Positions 1-7,600 of a stretch of 12,824 bases of DNA are shown here, piece by piece (positions within the stretch are counted from its first letter, which is position 1; each line of letters starts with the position of its first letter). The notes under the pieces were generated by a model that ran no database searches, was not told the DNA's origin, and saw only the letters and a program-made list of their open reading frames with translations. Origin of the DNA: Ignavibacteriaceae bacterium (lineage in GTDB: Bacteria > Bacteroidota > Ignavibacteria > Ignavibacteriales > Ignavibacteriaceae); NCBI GenBank assembly GCA_023231105.1, contig JALNWB010000116.1:1-12824 (forward strand), read 5' to 3'. Position numbers and translations under genes: made by a program.

Positions 1-432
1 AAGACCTGATAAATTTACACGATCACTTGCATCAAAATCCGCACGTATTTTAAAAAAATCTCTTTTAGTGCTATCGGCATATACAACCAGTCCGGTATAA
101 GCTGATCCGCCGGCGTTGCTTACATAGCAATAAACATCAGCTTCGATGGAATAATCTTTTAAAGAAAGATCTCCAGCAGTCGCTACGGCAGAGCCGGTGT
201 AAGTACCATCGATATCTTGAAGCAAACCGACATAACTTCCACCGGTTGCAAGTGCTTTTGGTGCGTTCGCCATTGGTTTGGCAACGAGCATATCTTCATT
301 TTTATAATATGTCGCCCATGCTGCATTCACTGAACCTGATTCAAAATTCTCTGTGAAAATTACCGTTTGCGCAATAGTAATTTCCGTGCTCAAGAAAACA
401 AGAATACCGAGAAAAGTAATTATTTTTTTCAT
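1..432 (-). CDS. Secreted protein of unknown function, N-terminal part (runs off the window)
   Basis: An open frame of 144 codons starts at ATG 432-430 and is still open at base 1, so the C-terminal part is outside the window. The first 22 residues look like a Sec signal peptide: MKK, a hydrophobic stretch ITFLGILVFL, then a probable cleavage after 'ITIAQ'. The mature part opens with 'TVIFTENFESGSVNAAW', a pattern common at the start of jelly-roll (concanavalin-like) domains in extracellular proteins of this phylum. 'SLKDYSIEADVYCYVS' and 'AYTGLVVYADS' further on fit alternating beta strands. AGAGG lies six bases before the ATG and supports the start. A pair of candidate LytTR half-sites lies 181-216 bases upstream, so the neighbouring two-component system may control it. 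The domain is a guess and no enzymatic function can be named. A type IX sorting domain might follow in the missing part, but this cannot be seen. Confidence 0.8.
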   Translation of the reverse strand, partial: MKKIITFLGILVFLSTEITIAQTVIFTENFESGSVNAAWATYYKNEDMLVAKPMANAPKALATGGSYVGLLQDIDGTYTGSAVATAGDLSLKDYSIEADVYCYVSNAGGSAYTGLVVYADSTKRDFFKIRADFDASDRVNLSGL

Positions 433-457
433 AGCATACCTCTTAGATTAATTAATG

Positions 458-486
458 AATGTATTGATACTTCCTTTATTTGTCAC
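458..486 (-). promoter_or_regulatory. Possible sigma70-like promoter of the secreted-protein gene
   Basis: On the minus strand GTGACA (486-481) and TACATT (463-458) are separated by 17 bases, matching the TTGACA/TATAAT consensus at 5/6 and 4/6 positions. Transcription would start near 451, leaving about 19 bases of leader before the ATG at 432. No better pair is visible between the half-sites at 613-648 and the gene. This is pattern matching only, and the region is AT-rich. Confidence 0.3.
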
Positions 487-541
487 GTTTAAGTTTGCTT
501 TTGACGAACTGAAGAATTCACTGTATTGTCATTGAACGAAA

Positions 542-563
542 CTGATGAAATAATTTTCATCAG
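542..563 (-). terminator. Hairpin after the response regulator gene, possible weak terminator
   Basis: A perfect 9-bp inverted repeat, CTGATGAAA and TTTCATCAG, encloses a 4-base loop. It lies 114 bases past the end of the response regulator gene. On the minus strand it is followed by TTTCGTT, a poor U-tract, so termination would be inefficient. It also lies between the paired half-sites (613-648) and the secreted-protein gene, so it could instead be an operator or an mRNA leader structure. Confidence 0.4.
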
Positions 564-612
564 ATATTTGGTTATGAACTTAGAGAAAGAAAATCATGTT
601 TAAAATCTAAAT

Positions 613-648
613 GCGATAAGTGGTAAATGGTTGCGAAATGTGGTAAAA
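613..648. promoter_or_regulatory. Direct repeat, candidate LytTR-type operator
   Basis: GCGATAAGTGGTAAAT (613-628) and GCGAAATGTGGTAAAA (633-648) match at 13 of 16 positions with a period of 20 bases. On the minus strand the first contains ACCACTTA. LytTR response regulators typically bind two direct half-sites about two helical turns apart, so the spacing fits. A related pair with the same period lies upstream of the kinase gene at 2603-2636. The site is 181-216 bases upstream of the secreted-protein start. Confidence 0.5.
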
Positions 649-676
649 TGATTTGATCACCTTAAAATATTTATGG

Positions 677-1402
677 TTAGACAAATTTTTCTTTTATTCT
701 CGAAGCATACCTTCTACTCATAAGAAGAGGTTTCTCAAATCCGTTAAGGTAAACTTGATACGAATTAGAAAATGATTTTTCTATCTTTGAGACAAAATCC
801 AAATTGACAATCGTTTCTCTGTGAATACGGCAAAAATGATTCTCCGGCAACCGGTGTTCCCATTCTTTCATGGTTTTTCTTGTAATTGAATGTGTCTTGT
901 CAATTGTATAAACGTATGAATAGTCTGCGTCTGAAGTAATTGCAACAATGGTGTCTATTCTTAAAAACCGGTATCTATTATTCAGCATTAGGAAGATCAC
1001 GTCATCATAATTTAAACGGCGAAAGTTTGCCGTTTCTTTTTCTGCATCATGAGCTAATTTTTTTATTGTATTCTGCATTCTTTCGGGACTTACGGGTTTT
1101 AAAAGATAATCGTGAGCATTCACTTCAAATGCTCTGATGGCATATTTATCATATGCGGTAACAAATACAAAATCTAATTCGAAATCAATTTTATCAAGTA
1201 AATCAAAACCCGATTCGCCCCGTAACTGAATGTCTAAGAATACAAGGTTGGGATGTAATTTATTAATTAATAGTTCTGCAGAACTTACATTGTTTGCTTC
1301 GCCGATAATTTCAATCTCTTCAAAAGTGCTCAGTACATTGCGCAGATCCAATCTGGCAAGTTTTTCATCATCTACAATAATTGCTTTGTATTTTGGCGTC
1401 AT
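677..1402 (-). CDS. LytTR-family response regulator
   Basis: This is a cytoplasmic transcription regulator of 241 residues, the usual LytR/AlgR length. The receiver domain covers about residues 5-120, with the acidic pair D11/D12 in 'IIVDDEKLAR', the predicted phosphorylated D57 in 'LVFLDIQLRGESG', T82 in 'VFVTAYDKYA' and K102 in 'DYLLKPVSPERM'. The LytTR DNA-binding domain covers about 136-241 and includes 'IVAITSDADYSYVYT', 'FCRIHRETIVNLDFVSKI' and 'LLMSRRYASRIKEKF'. All key receiver residues are present, so it should be phosphorylatable. The gene begins one base after the kinase stop codon and has no clear Shine-Dalgarno sequence, which suggests translational coupling. It is the expected partner of the kinase. 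Candidate binding sites with a 20-bp period lie upstream of the kinase gene and upstream of the secreted-protein gene. The stimulus is unknown. Confidence 0.95.
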   Translation of the reverse strand: MTPKYKAIIVDDEKLARLDLRNVLSTFEEIEIIGEANNVSSAELLINKLHPNLVFLDIQLRGESGFDLLDKIDFELDFVFVTAYDKYAIRAFEVNAHDYLLKPVSPERMQNTIKKLAHDAEKETANFRRLNYDDVIFLMLNNRYRFLRIDTIVAITSDADYSYVYTIDKTHSITRKTMKEWEHRLPENHFCRIHRETIVNLDFVSKIEKSFSNSYQVYLNGFEKPLLMSRRYASRIKEKFV

Positions 1403-1403
1403 A

Positions 1404-2489
1404 TTAAAACTTATTAATTCTTGTTTTAAGAGATAATCTCACTTCGACCGAATCAGCATTTTTTATAACCTCGAAGTTATGGTGAGCAGGAGAAAAAATT
1501 TCCAGTCTCTTCTTAATATTCTCAAGTCCTTTCCCGGTTGAATTTTTTTCTCTTCGCTCAATCCAACTTCCGGTATTAATTACGCTAACATATAAAATTT
1601 CCTCTTCCATTTTGGCGGTAATAATAATTTTTAATGGAATCGGACTCGTTTGCATTCCATGTTTGATCGCATTTTCTACCAAAGGATGAATAAGAAAAAT
1701 CGGTATTGGACAAGTTTCAGCAGCCGGATCAACGTCGAACTCAACAAGCAGTTCGTCTTCAAATCTTATTTTTTCAATATCCAGGTAATTTTTTATTACT
1801 TCAATCTCATTCAAGAGCGGAACTTCATTATTATCGCTCTCTATTAAAGTGTAGCGGAGGAATTCAGAAATCTTGGTGATAATTTCTTTAGCTTTTACGT
1901 TTTCCTCCGAAGTTAAAGCTCTCAAGGAACTAAGCGTATTAAAAAGGAAATGAGGATTTAATTGATATCTCAACATTTCATATTGAGCGTTATGCGCTAA
2001 TGTTAAAGCGTTATCAGTTTTTTCTTTTTGTGAAACCCATTCCATCCAGAATTTGATTCCAAAATACAATCCGCTCCAGCCAATAAAGACCACATTATTT
2101 CTGAATACACCAACCACAACAGTCCAGAAAGTAATATCTCTTAATTCAATTTTAAGAAACTGAACAAATTCGAAGGTAACAAGAGAAGCCCCTTCCCAAA
2201 TTATTGAGCAAACAAAAGATGAAACAAAAATTATTATTGAAAGCGAAATGAAGGAGTATTCTAGGAAATCTATTTTTTTTAACCGGTAACGCAGCAAAAT
2301 GGAAATTACAAATCCTATTGCCCAGGTTATGGTCTTGTTTAATAGGCTGTTAACAGTAAAATCTATTATGCCGCTAAAGACAAAGACATGTTGAAAATAA
2401 AATAATGTCCAACCCGAGATTTGTAAAAACCAAAACGTTTTTTCTTTATTAGAAGACAAATCTTTGATTAGCGCCATCTGTTTGTACAT
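1404..2489 (-). CDS. LytS/YehU-type sensor histidine kinase
   Basis: This is a membrane sensor kinase of 361 residues. The N-terminal 150 residues hold about four hydrophobic segments (near 21-40, 52-67, 78-100 and 120-145) with no large extracytoplasmic domain. A short linker leads to the His_kinase domain, where 'LRYQLNPHFLFNTLSSLRAL' carries the phospho-accepting H180. The ATPase part follows, with N-box 'HPLVENAIKHG' (268-278), 'INTGSW' in place of a classical DxG box (usual in this family), and G-box 'GKGLENIKKRLEIF' (319-332). It should autophosphorylate and pass phosphate to the regulator that starts one base after its stop. No Shine-Dalgarno sequence precedes the ATG at 2489 or the in-frame ATG four codons later, so the exact start is uncertain. 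Promoter-like elements and a half-site pair upstream suggest autoregulation. The ligand cannot be inferred. Confidence 0.95.
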   Translation of the reverse strand: MYKQMALIKDLSSNKEKTFWFLQISGWTLFYFQHVFVFSGIIDFTVNSLLNKTITWAIGFVISILLRYRLKKIDFLEYSFISLSIIIFVSSFVCSIIWEGASLVTFEFVQFLKIELRDITFWTVVVGVFRNNVVFIGWSGLYFGIKFWMEWVSQKEKTDNALTLAHNAQYEMLRYQLNPHFLFNTLSSLRALTSEENVKAKEIITKISEFLRYTLIESDNNEVPLLNEIEVIKNYLDIEKIRFEDELLVEFDVDPAAETCPIPIFLIHPLVENAIKHGMQTSPIPLKIIITAKMEEEILYVSVINTGSWIERREKNSTGKGLENIKKRLEIFSPAHHNFEVIKNADSVEVRLSLKTRINKF

Positions 2490-2536
2490 AAAAATTTATC
2501 AGCAAAATATCATTTAGAGAATTAAAAAAATATTTA

Positions 2537-2565
2537 ATTATAATAAGCGAAAACATAATGCTTAA
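2537..2565 (-). promoter_or_regulatory. Possible promoter of the two-component operon
   Basis: On the minus strand a perfect TATAAT (2542-2537) is preceded at 17 bases by TTAAGC (2565-2560), a weak -35 element. Such a weak -35 is what an activator-dependent promoter would show, and the candidate LytTR half-sites begin 37 bases further upstream. TATGTTTT nearby (about 2558-2551) also resembles the Bacteroidota TAnnTTTG element. The region is AT-rich, so chance matches are likely. Confidence 0.3.
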
Positions 2566-2602
2566 TTAATTTAAGTTTTTTTTTGATGAAATTCTTCACT
2601 TT

Positions 2603-2636
2603 GCGATAAGAGGCTTTTTCGTACGACAAAAGGCTT
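2603..2636. promoter_or_regulatory. Direct repeat upstream of the kinase gene, candidate LytTR-type operator
   Basis: GCGATAAGAGGCTT (2603-2616) and ACGACAAAAGGCTT (2623-2636) match at 10 of 14 positions with a period of exactly 20 bases. The 8-mer GCGATAAG is shared with the pair at 613-648, which has the same 20-base period and orientation. Across the four half-sites C-G-A-n-A-n3-G-G is invariant. The pair lies 114-147 bases upstream of the kinase start, between the tRNA terminator and the likely promoter, a good place for an autoregulatory site. Confidence 0.5.
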
Positions 2637-2644
2637 GAGGATTT

Positions 2645-2682
2645 AAAATAAAAAAGTGCGGAAACAAATTGATCCCGCACTT
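2645..2682 (-). terminator. Rho-independent terminator after the tRNA fragment
   Basis: On the minus strand AAGTGCGG (2682-2675) pairs perfectly with CCGCACTT (2661-2654) across a 13-base loop, followed by TTTTATTTT. It begins six bases after the discriminator base of the tRNA fragment, where a tRNA transcript would be expected to end. It is therefore probably the native terminator of the original tRNA gene, and it marks the resident side of the junction. Confidence 0.85.
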
Positions 2683-2690
2683 ATAAGTGC
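2677..2690. repeat. Perfect 14-bp palindrome at the tRNA 3' end
   Basis: GCACTTATAAGTGC is a perfect palindrome. It overlaps one terminator arm and the last bases of the tRNA acceptor strand, and its left half is shared with the terminator stem. It could form an alternative hairpin at the RNA 3' end, or be part of the recombination site. Confidence 0.5.
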
Positions 2691-2729
2691 ACCCTGCGGG
2701 ACTCGAACCCGCAACCTGCTGATTACAAA
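2688..2729 (-). pseudogene. 3' half of a tRNA-Thr(UGU) gene, probable attachment-site remnant
   Basis: Read on the minus strand from 2729, the bases match tRNA positions 32 to 73. They give the anticodon loop TTTGTAA with anticodon TGT, the 3' anticodon strand TCAGC, variable loop AGGTT, a perfect T arm (GCGGG, loop TTCGAGT, CCCGC), the 3' acceptor strand AGGGTGC and discriminator A; no CCA is encoded. Upstream of position 32 the match stops. The bases where positions 27-31 should be read GTTCC, which cannot pair with TCAGC, and no D arm or 5' acceptor strand (GCACCCT) is found in the next 300 bases. A break at the 5' edge of the anticodon loop with an intact 3' half and terminator is typical of the distal end of a tRNA-integrated element. 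Call of the fragment is firm; its origin is inference. Confidence 0.85.
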
Positions 2730-3033
2730 GGAACGTCCCATGATTATGATTAAAAATGTATGCTCATAAATAATAAGAGATTACGCGGACGGAAGTAGTT
2801 TTTAAAGTAGTTAATTAGGATAAGTGAAACAATTTTCTTCAAAGTTTGTTGGCCTGATTTTTTGTTCCTAGTTAATATATTATACTTGGTTACAGTTCTT
2901 CATGCCCAAATTTATTTTTCCTATTCCGATTGTCTATCCATTCATATAAGTTTTGGAAACTCATTCGAGTAATTAGATCATATCATTTTTCAGTAATTAA
3001 TTACCTCATCTAATTCCCAGTTTGAATCATGTT
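2730..3033. other. Gene-poor 304-bp stretch with possible coding debris
   Basis: No intact gene, RNA or terminator is convincing here. On the minus strand a short frame at 2964-2890 would encode 24 residues ending 'YEWIDNRNRKNKFGHEEL'. It is open for six more codons upstream before a TGA, and another frame just before it reads 'HDSNWELDEVINY' to a stop. These look like the remains of one frameshifted gene tail, but are too short to name. The stretch adjoins the tRNA break, where an integrase gene is often found, yet no integrase motif is visible. Confidence 0.4.
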
Positions 3034-3369
3034 TTAATTTTTCAAAGCTTTTTTTATTACATTTTTATCCGGCAAACCGGTAGAGATTATTTCATTAGCA
3101 AAAATTATCATTGGAATGGAGGTCATGCCACTTCGGCTGAATATTTCCCAACCTTTAGTTTTTAATTCCGGTGGATATGGACCACTCAGTGCTTCCGAGA
3201 ATGATATTTCTTTAATAGTAAAATCGAGGTTTAATTCAGAACCGATCTCATGCAATAATGTTTTTGATTTTTCAACTACTGAATTTGCACCGGAAGTACT
3301 TGAGCAACAGCCGCCTTTTATTAGCATAACCTCTACTTTCGTTTTTGTAGTTAAATCTTCAGCGTTCAT
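3034..3369 (-). CDS. Small thioredoxin-fold, ArsD-like protein with a vicinal cysteine pair
   Basis: A small cytoplasmic protein of 111 residues. 'VEVMLIKGGCCSSTSGA' near the N-terminus places two adjacent cysteines (21-22) after the first beta strand, where ArsD carries its CC pair. Later 'MTSIPMIIFANEIISTGLPD' has the proline (86) of thioredoxin-fold proteins. There is no CxxC and no third cysteine, so it is neither a normal thioredoxin nor a classical three-cysteine ArsD. The frame also offers an ATG four codons earlier (3381), but GGAG lies six bases before the ATG at 3369 and nothing precedes the first, so 3369 is preferred. It follows the CSC-motif permease, which suggests a partner role such as delivering a thiol-bound metalloid or metal. 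It is 228 bases from that gene, with a long hairpin between, and may have its own promoter. Function is inferred. Confidence 0.75.
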   Translation of the reverse strand: MNAEDLTTKTKVEVMLIKGGCCSSTSGANSVVEKSKTLLHEIGSELNLDFTIKEISFSEALSGPYPPELKTKGWEIFSRSGMTSIPMIIFANEIISTGLPDKNVIKKALKN

Positions 3370-3505
3370 ATTTTTCTCCATAATATTTTTGAATTAATTG
3401 TTTAAAGTTTATTCTTCAAATTAAATTTGGAACAAGAAGCACTTTTCCTGCCGTCATATTATTTGGAATATTTTTTTATGGCATTTCTCATGTTATGGTA
3501 AAAAT

Positions 3506-3575
3506 AATCAGCTGTCCGTAAGGAGGTTCCATGAAGTTCTCTGATTTTACTTCGTTATGCCTAAGACAGCTGATT
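3506..3575. repeat. 70-bp element with perfect 11-bp terminal inverted repeats (MITE-like or structured RNA)
   Basis: AATCAGCTGTC (3506-3516) and GACAGCTGATT (3565-3575) are perfect inverted repeats around 48 bases. The inside can pair further, for example GAAGT with ACTTC. A six-T run begins within the right arm, making it terminator-like on the plus strand; on the minus strand ATTTTTA follows the stem 22 bases after the permease stop, so it may also end that operon. The inverted ends plus an embedded start site would suit an internally deleted insertion sequence. No clear target-site duplication was found. Confidence 0.55.
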
Positions 3576-3581
3576 TTTTAA
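3531..3581 (+). CDS. Possible 16-residue peptide ORF inside the inverted repeat
   Basis: ATG at 3531 opens a frame for MKFSDFTSLCLRQLIF ending at TAA 3579-3581. AAGGAGG lies four bases before the ATG, a perfect Shine-Dalgarno sequence and better than any other in the window. It is the only credible plus-strand start here. It may be a leader peptide, or the start of a transposase gene whose body was lost by internal deletion. 16 residues are too few to assign a family. Confidence 0.3.
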   Translation: MKFSDFTSLCLRQLIF

Positions 3582-3597
3582 TTCATCATTATTTTCA

Positions 3598-4620
3598 TTA
3601 ATAGATCAAATTGAAAAGAAATCCGACAATAGTAATGCCGATTGCTATAATCCCGACAAAAATTAAAATGAGAGGAAGCTTTAATACTCTCCGTAATATC
3701 AGAATTTCCGGTAGAGATAATCCAATCACAGACATCATGAATGCGAGCGACGTTCCAAGCGCAGCGCCTTTACTTAACAAAACCTGAACAATAGGAATTA
3801 TTCCAGCCGAATTCATATATAAAGGAATTCCGACAAGTACTGCCAAAGGAACCGACCACCATTCTGTTTTCCCCATCATCCCTATCATAAAAGAATCGGG
3901 AACATAACCATAGAGAACTGAACCAACTCCCATTCCAAGTATAATAAATAACCAAATTTTAGAAACAGTTGTTTTAACTTCTACAAAAGCAAGATCAATT
4001 CTTTGGGTAAAGGTCAATTCGTTTTTACTTTCGGTCAACTCTACATTTAATTCACCAATAGATTTAACCCAGTCTTCGACATATCTTTCAAGCCCTAATC
4101 TTCCAATAATATATCCGGAAGTAATGGCAATTATCAATCCTGTTGAAACATAAAGGAGTGCAGTTTGCCACCCAAACAACCCGAATAATAAAATCAATGC
4201 GATCTCATTAATCATGGGAGCGGCAATAAGCAGCGATAGAGAAACACCGAGCGGAACACCTGCTTGTACAAGTCCGAGAAACATAGGCACGACACCGCAA
4301 GAACAAAATGGCATAATAATACCGATTAAACTTGCAAGAACGTTTCCTTTAAAAAGAGATTTAGAAGCTAAAAGTTTCATCGACCTTTCTCTTGATATGT
4401 AGGAACGGAGAATACTTATAACAAATACTGCAACACTAAGCAGCATCAACAAGGTCGGAACATGAGTTAAGAAAAATTTTACTGATTCAGTAAGTTGTTT
4501 TCCTTGAATTAGATTATGTGAAGACCCAATTATAAAATCAATTATAGTTGGAAGTGTAAAGTATATTACTGAAAATAGAACAATAAAAAAACTTGCTATA
4601 TAAATTGATCTTTTCTGCAT
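3598..4620 (-). CDS. Inner-membrane permease of the ArsP/YraQ (DUF318) family
   Basis: A protein of 340 residues with about eight or nine membrane segments in two blocks joined by a charged loop (about 176-215, 'VEDWVKSIGELNVELTESK'). The family signature 'MPFCSCGVVPMFLGLVQAGVPLG' (103-125) carries C106 and C108, and the second half has 'GIPLYMNSAGIIPIVQVLLSKG' (264-285). Relatives include ArsP, which exports trivalent organoarsenicals, and predicted permeases of unknown substrate, so arsenic is possible but not shown. AAGGA lies nine bases before the ATG. The gene starts 43 bases after the RND pump gene and so is probably the fourth gene of that efflux operon. A small ArsD-like CC protein is encoded downstream. 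A predicted permease attached to a tripartite RND operon is unusual. Confidence 0.85.
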   Translation of the reverse strand: MQKRSIYIASFFIVLFSVIYFTLPTIIDFIIGSSHNLIQGKQLTESVKFFLTHVPTLLMLLSVAVFVISILRSYISRERSMKLLASKSLFKGNVLASLIGIIMPFCSCGVVPMFLGLVQAGVPLGVSLSLLIAAPMINEIALILLFGLFGWQTALLYVSTGLIIAITSGYIIGRLGLERYVEDWVKSIGELNVELTESKNELTFTQRIDLAFVEVKTTVSKIWLFIILGMGVGSVLYGYVPDSFMIGMMGKTEWWSVPLAVLVGIPLYMNSAGIIPIVQVLLSKGAALGTSLAFMMSVIGLSLPEILILRRVLKLPLILIFVGIIAIGITIVGFLFNLIY

Positions 4621-4663
4621 CTGTTATTATCCTTATCAAAATTATTTTTAACGATCATACTTA

Positions 4664-7600
4664 TTAGTTTTCAATTTTCGGAGGTAAGAGTTTATATACA
4701 ACCGGCGTTACAACTCTTGAGAGAAGAGTTGAACTGATCAATCCTCCAATAATTACAATTGCCAAAGGAGAAATAAGCGGATTTGTGGAAACTGCAATCG
4801 GCATTAATCCGCCAATAGCAGTTAATGACGTTAAGACAATTGGTAAAAATCTAACTTCACCAGCTTCATGTATTGCTTCCTCTAATGTTGCACCTTTGGA
4901 GCGCAACTGGTTTGTAAAGTCAACAAGAAGAATTGTATTCTTAACTTCAATTCCGGCTAATGCTATCAACCCAATAGTTGCAACGAATGAAAGTGAATTG
5001 CCGGTTACCAATAATGCCAATACTGCGCCGACAATTCCCAAAGGAATTACCGACAAAACTATCAACGTGCTTTTGAAAGTTTTAAACTCTAATATCAATA
5101 CAATGATGAAGAGAAATAGCGTAACAATTATCACCGTACCAAATCCTCCAAATGAATCGTTTCTTGATTCTAATTCTCCCCCCATTTCATAATGGTAACC
5201 TTTGGTAAAGTTAAAATTATCCATCTTATCAATTACGTTTTTAATTACGTTATCAGTTAGAAATCCTTTGTTAACCGAAGCGGAGATGGAAACCATTCTC
5301 GTTTTATCGTAATGATTTATTGTTAATGGAGAAGACTCCAATCTTAAAGTTGCAACCTGAGATAACGGCACGGCTCCACCTTGAGCATTATTTACATAAA
5401 GATTTTCAAATACACTTAATGATGAAATATTTCTTTTGGAGTTAGTTACCAACACATCAACGTTTTTACTTTCATCGTCGGTTAATTTGCCGATATTAAA
5501 ACCGGCGACTGCAAGTCGCACTGTTTTGGCAATATTTATTGTGGGTATTCCGAGCGCTTGAGCTTTCTCTTTATTTATATCTACAAGAATATCAGACTGA
5601 AGATTGCTAAGCGGATTGTTTACGTAAATTGTTCCTTCGGTCTGTTTAAGTAATTCTTCAACTTTCGCCGCAAGTAATCGCAACGTATCCAAATTTTCAC
5701 CGAACACTCGAACTTCAACAGGAGCTGACATATTCGCTCCTTGTTCAAAATTCTTTACTTCCACTTTTGAACCGGGATAAGTGTACCATTTTTTTCTTAA
5801 CTCTTCAATCAAAACAAGTTTCTTAGCAGGGCTTAAGTCATTATCTAATTGAACAAACATTTGGGCAAAATTTGAGGTTTCATTTTTCTGAACAACGTTG
5901 TAGTAAACAAAGGGATTCCCCTTGCCAACATTTGTAGAGACATATTTAATTTCCGGATATTTCTTTAGCTCGGATTCTATTTCAGATGCAATTTTATTTG
6001 TGTAATCAATATTTGATTGGAGAGGCGTTGTAATATCAATCAAGAATTGTGGTTTTTCTGAAGCCGGAAAAAGACTAAACCCGATAACCGGAAAAAGCAT
6101 TAATGATCCGACAAATATACCCGCAGCAATTAATAATGTTTTTACAGGGTTATTAAGTGCCTTATCTAAAAATTTTGAATACGTAGCTTTGATTATTGAT
6201 CTGAATGCACGGAGAAAAATATTTCCTTCATAATTTTTGTCATGTTCTTTTAAAATCTTGTTTGATAAAAACGGAATGATCGTTAGTGAAACTATCATTG
6301 AAGCAAATACGCATGCAATAACGGCAGCGGGAAGACTTCGAATAAAATCTCCGGATGCTTCCGGTAAAAACACTAACGGCAGAAAGGCGATGATCAATGT
6401 AGCTGTAGTACCAATTACAGCAACACCAATTTGTTTAGTGGCTTCTATTGTAGCTTCTAATCTTGAATGACCTTCACGCAGCCATCGTTCAATATTTTCG
6501 ATAACAACTATGCTGTCATCAACCAACAGACCGAGAGCTACAACAAGTCCTACTATGCTTAACTGATTGAGTGTGAATCCAAATAGATAAATAATGACTA
6601 TTCCAATTGAAACCGAAAGAGGAATCGTAATCATAACAATTGTAGTTGCTCTATTACCCAACGGAAGAAGCGTTAAAGCTACAAGCCCGATAGCAATTAG
6701 GAAATCAATTCCTAATCCTCCTAATCTTCTGTTTACATTATCTGCTTGATCGAATTGAGCAACTAAATCAATATTTTGGGGTAAAGTTGATTTGAATTTT
6801 TGGATAACCGGTGTATAAATTTTTTGCGTTTGAGATATATTCTCACCGGATTTTAGTGCTGCAACTACAAATACACAACGATGGGTATTCAAACGCGTGA
6901 TGTATTTACTGGATTCATAATCAAAATAAACATCTGCTACATCTTTTAAGAATATATTTTTTCCGTTAGTCTCATATACAATTGCATTTTTGATTTCGTC
7001 AACACTTTTATAATTGCTGCTGGTTTTAATATTAAATGTTTTTGTTCCGGCTTTTACATTTCCTCCGGGAATATTAATACCTTCACTTTGAATACCTGCC
7101 AGAACAAGACTAAGCGGTATATGCATGCTGCTCATTTTATCGAGTTTAAGTTCAACGCGAACAATTCTTTTTGGTAATCCATGGATTTCTACATTTTTCA
7201 ACTGCGGCAGTTTTTCTAATTCATCTTTCAAATCCTCAGACGTTTTTCTGATTTTATCTAACGGAGCGTTATCAGAAATAAGCGCTAATTGCAAAATATT
7301 TACATTTGAAGGATTTAATTTTTGAATGTCTATACTGTAAATATCTTGTGGAAGTTCGCGGCGCATGTTATCAACTTCTCTAATCAGCTCTTGATATTTG
7401 TCGTCACCATTAACTCCGTGTTTATAAATCACCATTATAACAGCTAACCCGTCCGTTACTTCACTGGTGATCTTTTTTATATTTTCTAAACTTGATAATT
7501 TTTTCTCAAGCGGATCAACGACTAAATTTTCCATATCTTTTGGACTAGTGCCGGGATAAATCACCACAACCGGAAATACAAGCGTTGGAATTTCCGGATC

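Noticed and set aside
2688..3033. tRNA-Thr interrupted by a group I intron in the anticodon loop
   Set aside because: The break is near the anticodon loop, but no 5' half (acceptor GCACCCT, D arm, GCTGA anticodon strand) appears in the next 300 bases before the CC-protein gene, nor in the 3370-3597 gap.
3408..3438. Third MarR operator upstream of the CC-protein gene
   Set aside because: TTC and GAA occur around an AT palindrome (3417-3429), but their spacing and flanks do not match the two 21-bp sites.
4785..5192. Long plus-strand open frame inside the RND pump gene
   Set aside because: It lies antisense within a conserved, full-length transporter gene and has no recognisable motif or ribosome site; it is a shadow of the real codons.
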